Below, one piece after another: positions 1-6,710 of a DNA stretch of 9,043 nucleotides. The DNA is from Acidimicrobiia bacterium (GTDB lineage Bacteria; Actinomycetota; Acidimicrobiia; IMCC26256; JAENVU01), in contig JADGON010000251.1 in the NCBI GenBank assembly GCA_017882945.1, forward strand, positions 1 to 9,043, in the 5' to 3' direction. Made by a program: the position numbers and the translations under genes. The notes under the pieces were generated by a model. The model saw only the letters and a list, made by a program, of their open reading frames with translations, had not been told where the DNA came from and searched no databases. Positions within the stretch are counted from its first letter, which is position 1. The number at the start of each line of letters is the position of its first letter.

Positions 1-479
1 AAGGCGTCCAGGTCGGCGGCCCTCGCGGCATCCACCCGGTGCGGGTTCGACGTGACGCTCCACCCGCCGTCGACGCACGCGACCTCGCTCACGATCTCGG
101 AGACCAGCGTCGGCGGCCGGACCCGCTGGGCGGGCGCCGCCCGGACCTTCGGATCGGCCGACTCGAGCTGCTCGAGGATCAGGACCCGACCGTCGAGGCC
201 CGTGGTGGTGATCTGGACGATCGCCTGCCGCCACAACGTCGGATCCTGCGCGTGGGGGCGGGTCCAGACCAGCTCGAAGGCCTCGTCGTCGCGATCCGGA
301 TGGTCGAGCAGCCGCCACCGGACTGTCACCCCCGGCTCGGGCTCCCAGCGCTCCGGCGCGTGCTCCGGCCAACCGCCGTAGGCCCGACCGACCCAACGCT
401 TCGTCAACGCGCGCGCGACGCGCGGCGCCGAAGACGAGGCGTCGGCAAGATCGAGCAGGCAGGTGTAGATCCGACGCAT
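1..479 (-). CDS. Hypothetical protein, 5' part only (runs off left edge)
   Basis: An uninterrupted minus-strand frame starts at ATG 479 and stays open for 159 codons to the window edge, so the C-terminus is missing. The start is supported by a GGAGG Shine-Dalgarno (484-488), 4 nt from the ATG, and a TAnnnT hexamer farther upstream. The visible protein begins MRRIYTCLLDLADASSS and looks soluble. It has no signal peptide or membrane helix. Several tryptophans occur at about residues 29-83, followed by alternating hydrophobic segments that suggest beta strands (for example VTVRWRLLDHP near 51-61 and LWRQAIVQITTTG near 82-94). I do not recognise a family or a catalytic motif and assign no function. 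Coding is favoured over the overlapping plus-strand frames because of the ribosome site, the natural amino-acid composition, and the fact that those plus frames give arginine/proline-rich low-complexity products. Confidence 0.7.
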   Translation of the reverse strand, partial: MRRIYTCLLDLADASSSAPRVARALTKRWVGRAYGGWPEHAPERWEPEPGVTVRWRLLDHPDRDDEAFELVWTRPHAQDPTLWRQAIVQITTTGLDGRVLILEQLESADPKVRAAPAQRVRPPTLVSEIVSEVACVDGGWSVTSNPHRVDAARAADLDA

Positions 480-483
480 CGCT

Positions 484-488
484 CCTCC
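484..488 (-). promoter_or_regulatory. Shine-Dalgarno of the left-edge hypothetical gene
   Basis: The minus strand reads GGAGGAGCG directly before ATG 479. The GGAGG core is 4 nt from the start codon, which is close but usable. It fixes the start of the partial gene. Confidence 0.55.
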
Positions 489-509
489 GGTCCGGGAGCC
501 CCGCCTTGC

Positions 510-515
510 AGGGTA
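510..515 (-). promoter_or_regulatory. Candidate -10 hexamer (TACCCT) for the left-edge gene
   Basis: TACCCT on the minus strand fits the actinobacterial TAnnnT -10 pattern. Transcription would start near 503 and give a leader of about 24 nt containing the GGAGG site. No good -35 is visible. This is a prediction from pattern and spacing only. Confidence 0.3.
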
Positions 516-548
516 CCGGCAGCAGGTCTCGCCCCAGGCCCGGTCGGG

Positions 549-554
549 TACCTT
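549..554 (+). promoter_or_regulatory. Candidate -10 hexamer (TACCTT), leaderless start of the PHP gene
   Basis: TACCTT lies 7 bp before ATG 562, so transcription would begin at or next to the A of the start codon. No Shine-Dalgarno is present. The hexamer lies in the second of two GGGTACC copies (511-517 and 546-552), while the first overlaps the candidate -10 of the divergent gene. No clear -35 is seen. Confidence 0.45.
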
Positions 555-561
555 CGGTGCC

Positions 562-1590
562 ATGGAGCCGCTCGACGCGCTGGAGCGCATCGCCTTCCTG
601 CTCGAACGGTCGCAGGCCCCGACGTACAAGGTCGAGGCCTTCCGCCGCGCCACCGAGGTGATCAGGGAGCTCGACCCCGAGGATCTGCGCGAGCGCGCGG
701 CGCGGGGGCGGCTCCGCGAGCTGCCCGGCATCGGCGACACGACCGCGCGCGTCGTCACCGAGGCGCTCGCGGGCGAGACGCCGAGCTACCTCGAACGGCT
801 CGAGCTCGACGCGTCGACCGCGGACGCCGAGACCACCGGCCCTGGTGGCGAGGTTCGGTCGTGGTTGCGCGGCGATCTCCACCTGCACTCCGACTGGTCC
901 GACGGTGGGTCACCGATCGTGACCATGGCGCGCACCGCGGCGGAGCTCGGCCACGAGTACATGGCGTTGACGGACCACTCTCCCCGACTCACGATCGCCC
1001 ACGGTCTGACCCCGGAGCGCCTGCGGGAGCAGCTCGACCTGCTCGACACCCTCGACGAGGAGCTTGCGCCGCTGCGCATCCTGCGCGGCATCGAGGTGGA
1101 CATCCTCGAGGACGGCACGCTCGACCAGGAGGACGAGCTCCTCGCCGAGCTCGACGTCGTCGTCGCCAGCGTGCACTCCAAGCTGAAGATGAGCGCCGAC
1201 GGGATGACCGCGCGGATGATCGGCGCGATCGCGAACCCGCACATGGACATCCTCGGTCACTGCACCGGGCGACTGATCGTCGGCAAGGGGCGCAAGGAGA
1301 GCCAGTTCGACGCCGAGCTCGTCTTCGCCGCATGCCGCGAGCTCGACAAGGCCGTCGAGGTGAACTGCCGGCCGGAGCGACTCGATCCGCCTCGCCGGCT
1401 CCTCTCGATGGTCGACGAGATGGGGTGCAAGGTTTCGATCGACACGGACGCGCACGCGCCCGGCCAACTCGCGTGGCAGCCCTACGGCTGCGCCCGGGTC
1501 GCCGAGACCGATATCGGCCCCGACCGGATCGTCAACGCCTGGCCCGTCGACGAGCTCCTCGCCTGGACCGCCAGCCACGCGAACGCGTGA
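562..1590 (+). CDS. PHP-domain metal-dependent phosphoesterase with PolX-like HhH N-terminus
   Basis: A 342-residue protein. Residues 1-80 resemble the 8-kDa/helix-hairpin-helix part of family X DNA polymerases (YKVEAFRRATEVI near 22-34, LPGIGDTTARVV near 54-65). Residues 103-300 form a PHP domain. A full set of nine likely metal ligands can be read by comparison with PolX: H107 and H109 (DLHLHS), D114, H139 (TDHS), E178 (GIEVD), H205 (SVHS), H233 (GHCTGR), D296 and H298 (DTDAH). The order matches bacterial PolX C-terminal PHP domains, but the polymerase palm that PolX carries between HhH and PHP is absent. It is therefore a phosphoesterase or nuclease candidate, perhaps acting on DNA ends or small phosphoesters. 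The substrate is unknown. The protein is probably cytoplasmic. The start is a leaderless ATG. The gene converges on the GH13 gene with a 7-bp gap and has no obvious operon partner. Confidence 0.88.
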   Translation: MEPLDALERIAFLLERSQAPTYKVEAFRRATEVIRELDPEDLRERAARGRLRELPGIGDTTARVVTEALAGETPSYLERLELDASTADAETTGPGGEVRSWLRGDLHLHSDWSDGGSPIVTMARTAAELGHEYMALTDHSPRLTIAHGLTPERLREQLDLLDTLDEELAPLRILRGIEVDILEDGTLDQEDELLAELDVVVASVHSKLKMSADGMTARMIGAIANPHMDILGHCTGRLIVGKGRKESQFDAELVFAACRELDKAVEVNCRPERLDPPRRLLSMVDEMGCKVSIDTDAHAPGQLAWQPYGCARVAETDIGPDRIVNAWPVDELLAWTASHANA

Positions 1591-1597
1591 GCGGCAC

Positions 1598-3199
1598 CTA
1601 GCCCGGAAGCACGTCGAGCAGGACGACCGCGCCTTCACCCGGGCCCAGCGCGAGCGTCCCGTCGACGCGCTCCTCGTCCCGTGACCGACGGGTGGCCACG
1701 CGGATGGTGCCGGTCACCCCGCCGAGACGCGCCGGCTCGGCGCCGAGGTTGAGCGCGACGACGGTCCGCTCGCCGCGCTGGTACGCGAGCACGCCTTCCG
1801 GCGCGTCGAGCGACGCGTACGCGCCGTTGCGCAGGTCCGGCAAGGCATCGCGCACGCCGATGAGATCGCGACACAGTGAGAGGAACGACTCGGGGTCGCG
1901 CCGCTGGTCCTCCACGTTGACCGTGAGATCGCCGAACGGCAGCCACGGCTCGACGCCCGGTTCGGTGAACCCGGCCCCGGGTGCACCGGTCCATTGCATC
2001 GGCGTGCGCGCGCCGTCGCGTCCGTACACCGGGTAGTAGCGGATCGAAATGGGATCGGCCATCTGCTCGGGGACGAGCGGCGTGTCGACCATCCCGATCT
2101 CGTCGCCCTCGAAGAGGAACAGGCTGCCGCGCAGTGTCATCAACATCACCAGCGCGCACCGGGCGCGATCGGGATCACCGTCGGCCCAGCGGGTCGGAAA
2201 GCGCGGGACGTCATGGTTGCTCCCGGTCCACACCAGGGCGCAGCCGTCGGGGATCAGCGCTTCGGTCCGCTCGATCATGTCGCGCAACGCAGACGCCTCG
2301 AACGGCGTGTGCAGGAACGGGATGTTGAATGCCAGGTTGAGCTCGTCACCGGTGCCGTAGAACGGCATGACGTCTTCGATGTTCGGCAGGAAGGTCTCGC
2401 CGATCAGCACCCGTGGCGGGTCGTACGAGTCCGCGATCGCCCGGAAGCGACGGTGCACGTCGTGCACCTCCGGCCGACACGAGTTGTAGACCGGCAGCTG
2501 GCCCCGGATCTGGTCGAGGAACGGGTCGTCGCTCGTGGCCGGTGGGTTGTCGCGCAGCTCCTTGTCCTTCACGACCATGTGCGCGACGTCGATGCGGAAT
2601 CCGGCGACTCCCTTGTCGAACCAGAACCGCAGGATCCGGTCGAACTCGGCGCGGACCTCGTCGCTCCACCAGTTGAGATCCGCCTGCTCGGGCAGGAAGT
2701 TCTGGAGGTAGTACTGGCCGGTGACCTCGTCGAGGGTCCAGGCGGAGCCGCCGAAGCTGCTCACCCAGTTGTTCGGTGCCGACCCGTCGGGCTTGGGATC
2801 CGCCCACACGTACCAGTCGCGCTTCGGGTTGTCCCTCGACGACCGCGACTCCTCGAACCACGGGTGCTCGATGCTCGTGTGGTTCGGCACGAGATCGAGC
2901 AGCACCTTCATGCCGCGCGACGTGGCTTCGGCGACGAGCTCCTCGAGGTCGGTCATGTTCCCGAGGCTCGGTTCCACGGCACAGAAGTCGGCGACGTCGT
3001 AGCCGAAGTCCGCGTTCGGCGAGACGGTGACCGGACTCAGCCAGACACCTCGGATCCCGAGCCACTGGAGGTGATCGAGCCGTTGGATGATTCCCGGAAG
3101 GTCGCCGACGCCGTCAGCGTTCGTGTCCTGGTAGGAGCGCGGATAGATCTGGTACAGCGCGCCTTCGCTCCACCACGAATCCACTTCGTCACCAGCCAT
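1598..3199 (-). CDS. GH13 alpha-glucosidase (alpha-amylase family)
   Basis: A 533-residue protein of the usual length for GH13 alpha-glucosidases and oligo-1,6-glucosidases. It should hydrolyse alpha-glucosidic bonds in malto- or isomalto-oligosaccharides, sucrose or trehalose-like substrates; the exact preference cannot be read from motifs. The N-terminus (WWSEGALYQIYPRSYQDTN, then GVGDLPGI) is classic for the group. Conserved regions appear in order: DLVPNHTS (102-109), GFRIDVAH with nucleophile D204, LIGETF with acid/base E268, and GSNHDVPR with transition-state D330. A C-terminal beta domain follows. There is no signal peptide, so the enzyme is probably cytoplasmic and would act on imported sugars, yet no sugar transporter or LacI-type regulator is visible here. 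The ATG at 3199 is preceded by a TAGATT hexamer at leaderless spacing and diverges from the methyltransferase. Confidence 0.95.
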   Translation of the reverse strand: MAGDEVDSWWSEGALYQIYPRSYQDTNADGVGDLPGIIQRLDHLQWLGIRGVWLSPVTVSPNADFGYDVADFCAVEPSLGNMTDLEELVAEATSRGMKVLLDLVPNHTSIEHPWFEESRSSRDNPKRDWYVWADPKPDGSAPNNWVSSFGGSAWTLDEVTGQYYLQNFLPEQADLNWWSDEVRAEFDRILRFWFDKGVAGFRIDVAHMVVKDKELRDNPPATSDDPFLDQIRGQLPVYNSCRPEVHDVHRRFRAIADSYDPPRVLIGETFLPNIEDVMPFYGTGDELNLAFNIPFLHTPFEASALRDMIERTEALIPDGCALVWTGSNHDVPRFPTRWADGDPDRARCALVMLMTLRGSLFLFEGDEIGMVDTPLVPEQMADPISIRYYPVYGRDGARTPMQWTGAPGAGFTEPGVEPWLPFGDLTVNVEDQRRDPESFLSLCRDLIGVRDALPDLRNGAYASLDAPEGVLAYQRGERTVVALNLGAEPARLGGVTGTIRVATRRSRDEERVDGTLALGPGEGAVVLLDVLPG

Positions 3200-3205
3200 T
3201 GGCGC

Positions 3206-3211
3206 AATCTA
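3206..3211 (-). promoter_or_regulatory. Candidate -10 hexamer (TAGATT) of the GH13 gene
   Basis: TAGATT on the minus strand is 6 bp before ATG 3199, as in leaderless actinobacterial promoters. No Shine-Dalgarno precedes the start. Its upstream half overlaps the divergent methyltransferase promoter. Confidence 0.45.
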
Positions 3212-3226
3212 CGACCCGTCGCCCTA

Positions 3227-3232
3227 TACCGT
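3227..3232 (+). promoter_or_regulatory. Candidate -10 hexamer (TACCGT) of the methyltransferase gene
   Basis: TACCGT is 6 bp before GTG 3239, giving a transcript that starts at the start codon. It supports choosing GTG 3239 over any upstream start. The same hexamer occurs before the membrane-protein gene at 8103-8108. Confidence 0.45.
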
Positions 3233-3238
3233 CGCCCG

Positions 3239-4354
3239 GTGATCAAGTACCTCGGGTCGAAACGGCGCCTCGTGCCGGTGCTCGGAGAGATGTTCGCCGA
3301 GTCCGGGGCGCGCCGCGCGCTCGACCTGTTCACCGGTACGACCCGCGTTGCGCAGGAGTTCAAGCGCCGGGGCGGGCAGGTGACCGCGCTCGACTCGGCC
3401 CGGTACTCGGAGGTGTTCGCCCGCTGCTACGTCGAGACGGACCGGGACGCCGTCGATCTCGACGCGCTCACCCTGGCCCTCGAGCGGCTCGACGCGCTGG
3501 ACGGCCGGCCCGGGTACTTCACCGAGACGTTCTGCTCGTCGTCGCGGTACCTGCAGCCCGAGAACGGGGCACGCGTCGATGCCATCCGCGACGCGATCGA
3601 CGCCGAGCACCGGGACTCGCCGCTCTTCCCGTTGCTGCTCACCAGCCTGGTCGAGGCCGCGGACCGGGTGGACTCCACGGTGGGGGTCCAGATGGCGTAC
3701 CTGAAGGCGTGGGCACCCCGAGCGCGCAACCGCCTCACGCTCCGGGTGCCCGAGCTGCTCTCCGGTACCGGTGCCGCGATCCGGGGCGACGCGGTCGAGC
3801 TTGCGAGCTCGCTCGGCTCGTTCGACCTCGCGTACCTCGATCCGCCCTACAACCAGCACCGCTACTTCACCAACTACCACGTCTGGGAGACGCTGGTCGC
3901 CTGGGACGAGCCTGAGCACTACGGCGTCGCGTGCAAGCGGGTGGACTCGCGTGAACCCGAGACCAGGAGCGCGTTCAACCGCAAGCGCGAGATGCCCGGC
4001 GCGCTCCGGACCTGCGTCGAGGATGTCGATGCCGCGCTCCTGATCCTCTCCTACAACGACGAGAGCTGGATCGCGCTCGACGAGCTCCTCGAGCTGTGCG
4101 CGTCTCGCGGGCACGTCGTCGCGTTGGCCTTCGATTCCGCGCGCTACGTCGGCGCGAAGATCGGGTTGCACAACCCGGCGGGCGAGAAGGTGGGCGAGGT
4201 CTCACACCTCCGCAACCGCGAGTACCTGCTCGTCTGTGGCGACCCCGACGCGGTCGAGCGGGTGACGAAGCCCTACGCCGACCGGCGCGCTACGCGGAAG
4301 CCGCGATCAGCCGTCCGAGGTCGCGCAGCGACGGAGTCGCCGCGCCCAGGGTGA
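3239..4354 (+). CDS. D12-class adenine-specific DNA methyltransferase
   Basis: A 371-residue protein that should transfer a methyl group from S-adenosylmethionine to adenine N6 in a specific DNA site. Motifs are in alpha (D12) order: IKYLGSKRRLVP at 2-13 (motif X, AdoMet side), DLFTGTTRVAQEF at 29-41 (motif I), the catalytic DPPY at 201-204 followed by NQHRYFTNYHVWETL, then LILSYNDES at 268-276. The start is GTG 3239, because the protein begins exactly at the family N-terminus and a -10-like hexamer lies 6 bp upstream; the frame stays open farther upstream only through the antisense of the GH13 gene. The last 20 or so residues (from about 350) are basic and proline-rich, look non-conserved, and overlap the end of the convergent dehydrogenase gene. 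No restriction enzyme or specificity subunit is adjacent, so it looks like an orphan methylase, possibly epigenetic or anti-restriction. The recognition site is unknown. Confidence 0.92.
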   Translation: MIKYLGSKRRLVPVLGEMFAESGARRALDLFTGTTRVAQEFKRRGGQVTALDSARYSEVFARCYVETDRDAVDLDALTLALERLDALDGRPGYFTETFCSSSRYLQPENGARVDAIRDAIDAEHRDSPLFPLLLTSLVEAADRVDSTVGVQMAYLKAWAPRARNRLTLRVPELLSGTGAAIRGDAVELASSLGSFDLAYLDPPYNQHRYFTNYHVWETLVAWDEPEHYGVACKRVDSREPETRSAFNRKREMPGALRTCVEDVDAALLILSYNDESWIALDELLELCASRGHVVALAFDSARYVGAKIGLHNPAGEKVGEVSHLRNREYLLVCGDPDAVERVTKPYADRRATRKPRSAVRGRAATESPRPG

Positions 4355-5402
4355 ACTCGGCCTGCTTGACCCACAGGAAGTACCGGTGGATCGGGTAGTC
4401 GAGGTCGATGCTGATGCCGCCGTGCACGTGCAATGCCGCGTGCACGACGCGACTCCCGCCTTCTGCGGCCCAGTACTTCGCCGTCGCGACCTCGGTCTGT
4501 GAGGCCTGACCCTCGGCGAGGTGCGTCGCGGCCTGCAGCATCGTGAGGTTGATGGCCTCGGTGTCGATGTAGGAGTCGGCCATGCGCTGGCCGACCGCCT
4601 GGAACGTGCCGATCGCGCGATCGAACTGCTTGCGCGTCGTCGTGTACTCGGCGGTGATCCGCAGTGCTTCCTGGCACGCCCCCGCGGCGATCGCGCAGAT
4701 GCCGGTGATCGTCCGGTCGAGGGTCCAGTGCAGGATCTCTCGGCCCCGCGCGATCTCGCCGATGCGCGCGGCGTCGCTCACCTCGACGCCGTCGAGCTTG
4801 ACCACGAACTGCGGCTCGTGGTCCATCGTCTGCTGGCGCTCGAGCGTGACGCCGTCGGCCTTGGGCCATACGAGGAAGATCCCGATGTCCTCGCCGACCC
4901 GGGCCGGGACCAGGATCCCCGACGCGAGGTGCGCCTGCGGGACGCACACCTTCTCGCCCGTGATCCGCCAGCCGTCGCCGGAACGCTCGGCGATCGTCTG
5001 CGGCTCGTCGGGCGGCGTGCCGAGCTCGCTCAGCGCGGCCGTGAGCACCGTGTCACCGGTCACCACGCCGCTGAGCTCCTCGATCTGCTCCGGCGTGCCG
5101 AACTCTGCGATCGGAAGCGCGACCGACACCAGCGTGTGGATCAGCGGCAACGGGGCGACGGTGCGGCCCTGCTCCTGGAGCAGCAGGCACAGCTCGAGGA
5201 ATCCGTATCCAAGGCCGCCGACGCTCTCCGGCACGGCCATGCCGAGCAGGTTGGCCTTCGCCAGCTCCGCCCAGGTCTCGCGGTCGAACCAGTCTTCGCT
5301 GCCGTCGAGCTCGCGCAGGTGCGTGAGGGTCATCCGGTCGCCGAGGATCTGCTTGGCCAGGCCCTGGAGCTCCTGCTGCTCTTCGCTGAGGGTGAAGTCC
5401 AC
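4290..5402 (-). CDS. Acyl-CoA dehydrogenase, FadE28-like subunit (FAD-arginine, no catalytic Glu)
   Basis: A 370-residue acyl-CoA dehydrogenase, second gene of a two-gene operon. The start is GTG 5402 (protein MDFTLSEEQQELQ), 14 bp after the stop of the upstream dehydrogenase, with GGAGA about 10 nt before it. The longer open frame upstream of this point only shadows the other gene. The C-terminal half carries TRKQFDRAIGTFQAVGQRMAD (R257, the arginine that contacts FAD in this superfamily) and HVHGGISIDLDYPIHRYF near 325-342. The usual catalytic glutamate is missing at both known places: the C-terminal position reads EFTLGAATPSLRD, and the helix-G position reads TLDRTITG with D229. This matches the FadE28/ChsE1-type partner of actinobacterial heterotetrameric dehydrogenases, which needs the other subunit for catalysis. 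The substrate is a CoA thioester of unknown acyl group; steroid side-chain-like acyl chains are possible by analogy. The 3' end overlaps the methyltransferase gene by 65 bp. Confidence 0.9.
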   Translation of the reverse strand: MDFTLSEEQQELQGLAKQILGDRMTLTHLRELDGSEDWFDRETWAELAKANLLGMAVPESVGGLGYGFLELCLLLQEQGRTVAPLPLIHTLVSVALPIAEFGTPEQIEELSGVVTGDTVLTAALSELGTPPDEPQTIAERSGDGWRITGEKVCVPQAHLASGILVPARVGEDIGIFLVWPKADGVTLERQQTMDHEPQFVVKLDGVEVSDAARIGEIARGREILHWTLDRTITGICAIAAGACQEALRITAEYTTTRKQFDRAIGTFQAVGQRMADSYIDTEAINLTMLQAATHLAEGQASQTEVATAKYWAAEGGSRVVHAALHVHGGISIDLDYPIHRYFLWVKQAEFTLGAATPSLRDLGRLIAASA

Positions 5403-5416
5403 TGTTCTCTGTCTCC

Positions 5417-6595
5417 CTACCGGGGTGAGCCGGGCATGTTGAGGCCGAAGATCGCGATCAGGTCGCGCTGCATCTCGTTGGTGCCGCCGCCGAACGTCAG
5501 GATGTGCATGCTGCGGACGCGGGCTTCGAGCCGGCCCTTGAGGACCGCCTCGGGGGACCCGAACTTCACGGGCGCCATCGGGCCGATGATCTCCATGAGC
5601 AGCCGGAACGCCTCGAGGTAGAACTCGGTGCCGAAGACCTTGATCGTCGACGCGTCCGCCGGGTTCAGCGGCGCACCCTGGGTCGCGTCGGCTGCGACCT
5701 TGAAGTTCGCGAGCTTGAGGAACTCGAGCTTCGCGTGCACCTTCGCCAGGTTGATCTGCACCCACTCCTGGTCGATCACGCGCGTCCCGTCGGCCATCTT
5801 GGTCGCGGCCGCCCACGCGATCGTGTCCTCGAGCTGGCGTTCCACGACTCCGCTCGAGCAGAGCGTGACGCGCTCGTGGTTGAGCTGGTTGGTGATGAGG
5901 TTCCAGCCCTGGTTCTCCTCACCGACGAGGTTGCCGACCGGCACCCGCAGGTCCTCGTAGTACGTGACGTTCGTGTCGAGCCCGCCCATGTTCTTGATGG
6001 GCTCGGCCTTGAAGCCGGGCGAGTCGGTCGGGACGATGATGATCGAGATGCCCTTGTGCTTCTTGACGTTCGGGTCCGTGCGCACCGCGAGCCAGATGTA
6101 GTCCGCGTCGGTCGCGAGCGACGTGAAGACCTTCTGGCCGTTGATCACGTACTCGTCGCCGTCGCGCTCGGCCTTCGTCTTGAGCGACGCGAGGTCCGTG
6201 CCCGCGTCGGGCTCGGTGTACCCGATGGCGAAATGGATCTCCCCGGCGAGGATCTTGGGGAGGAAGAAGTCCTTCTGCTCCTGGGAGCCGTAGCGCATGA
6301 TCGTCGGCGCGACCGAGTTGATCGTGAGCATGGGGACCGGGGCGCCGACGCGCATCGACTCGTCGAAGAAGATGAACTGCTCGATCGCGGTGCGGCCCTG
6401 GCCGCCGTACTCGGTGGGCCATCCGATCCCGGCCCAGCCATCAGCAGCCATCTGCTTCCAGATCTTGCGCGGGACGGGACCGATGCCCTCGCCGGTGGAG
6501 AGCTGGGCCTCGACCTCGGGCGTGAGCAGCTTGGCGTAGTACTCGCGCAGCTCGTCTCGGAGCTCGGTCAGCTCCGGCGTCAGGCCGATGTACAT
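5417..6595 (-). CDS. Acyl-CoA dehydrogenase, FadE29-like subunit (catalytic Glu, no FAD-arginine)
   Basis: A 392-residue acyl-CoA dehydrogenase, first gene of the operon. ATG 6595 has a GAGGGAG Shine-Dalgarno 8 nt upstream. Visible motifs: GWPTEYGGQGRTAIEQ near 58-73, GYTEPDAGTDLASLKT at 125-140, INGQKVFTS at 151-159, NQLNHERVTL with E241 as likely catalytic base (helix-G position, as in isovaleryl-CoA and long-chain dehydrogenases), and TFGGGTNEMQRD at 367-378, where the short-chain-type catalytic Glu is a Gly. The R-x-x-F FAD-contact motif seen in the partner is not found here. From memory the sequence closely resembles mycobacterial FadE29/ChsE2, which works as an alpha2beta2 heterotetramer with FadE28 in cholesterol side-chain oxidation. 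Here no other steroid genes are in view, so the pathway is open; the enzyme type (alpha,beta-dehydrogenation of an acyl-CoA) is secure. Confidence 0.93.
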   Translation of the reverse strand: MYIGLTPELTELRDELREYYAKLLTPEVEAQLSTGEGIGPVPRKIWKQMAADGWAGIGWPTEYGGQGRTAIEQFIFFDESMRVGAPVPMLTINSVAPTIMRYGSQEQKDFFLPKILAGEIHFAIGYTEPDAGTDLASLKTKAERDGDEYVINGQKVFTSLATDADYIWLAVRTDPNVKKHKGISIIIVPTDSPGFKAEPIKNMGGLDTNVTYYEDLRVPVGNLVGEENQGWNLITNQLNHERVTLCSSGVVERQLEDTIAWAAATKMADGTRVIDQEWVQINLAKVHAKLEFLKLANFKVAADATQGAPLNPADASTIKVFGTEFYLEAFRLLMEIIGPMAPVKFGSPEAVLKGRLEARVRSMHILTFGGGTNEMQRDLIAIFGLNMPGSPR

Positions 6596-6603
6596 GGGCG
6601 GTG

Positions 6604-6610
6604 CTCCCTC
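6604..6610 (-). promoter_or_regulatory. Shine-Dalgarno of the acyl-CoA dehydrogenase operon
   Basis: GAGGGAG on the minus strand lies 8 nt before ATG 6595, good spacing. This gene has a real leader, unlike its leaderless neighbours. Confidence 0.65.
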
Positions 6611-6710
6611 TGATCGCTCGCCGACGGAGACGGCCGGCGTCCCGTATGCGACTGCCCGCGCCCCCCCGCCGTCAAGTTCACCCCTCCGTTCTCACGTTTC
6701 TGTGCGAGTT

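Noticed and set aside
39..1601. 520-codon plus-strand frame across the left part
   Set aside because: It overlaps the PHP gene out of frame and the antisense of the left-edge gene; the product is arginine/proline/alanine-rich with no domain, typical of GC-rich shadow frames.
1994..3238. Long plus-strand open frame fused to the methyltransferase (786 codons in total)
   Set aside because: It is the antisense of the GH13 gene, kept open by high GC. The D12 protein begins at GTG 3239, where the family N-terminus and a -10 box coincide.
3763..3772. CCGGTACCGG palindrome within the methyltransferase gene
   Set aside because: It is short, lies in coding sequence, and is easily expected in GC-rich DNA.
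3239..4354. Restriction-modification or phage-defence island around the methyltransferase
   Set aside because: No nuclease, helicase or defence ATPase lies next to it. The unrecognised left-edge gene is separated by two unrelated genes.
5403..5816. Upstream extension of the second dehydrogenase frame
   Set aside because: It lies inside the first dehydrogenase gene in another frame and reads as arginine-rich low complexity. The family N-terminus starts at GTG 5402.
5504..6613. 369-codon plus-strand frame opposite the first dehydrogenase
   Set aside because: It is the antisense of a strongly conserved gene; the composition (D/R/V/L/G-rich repeats) reflects complementary codon bias and shows no motif.
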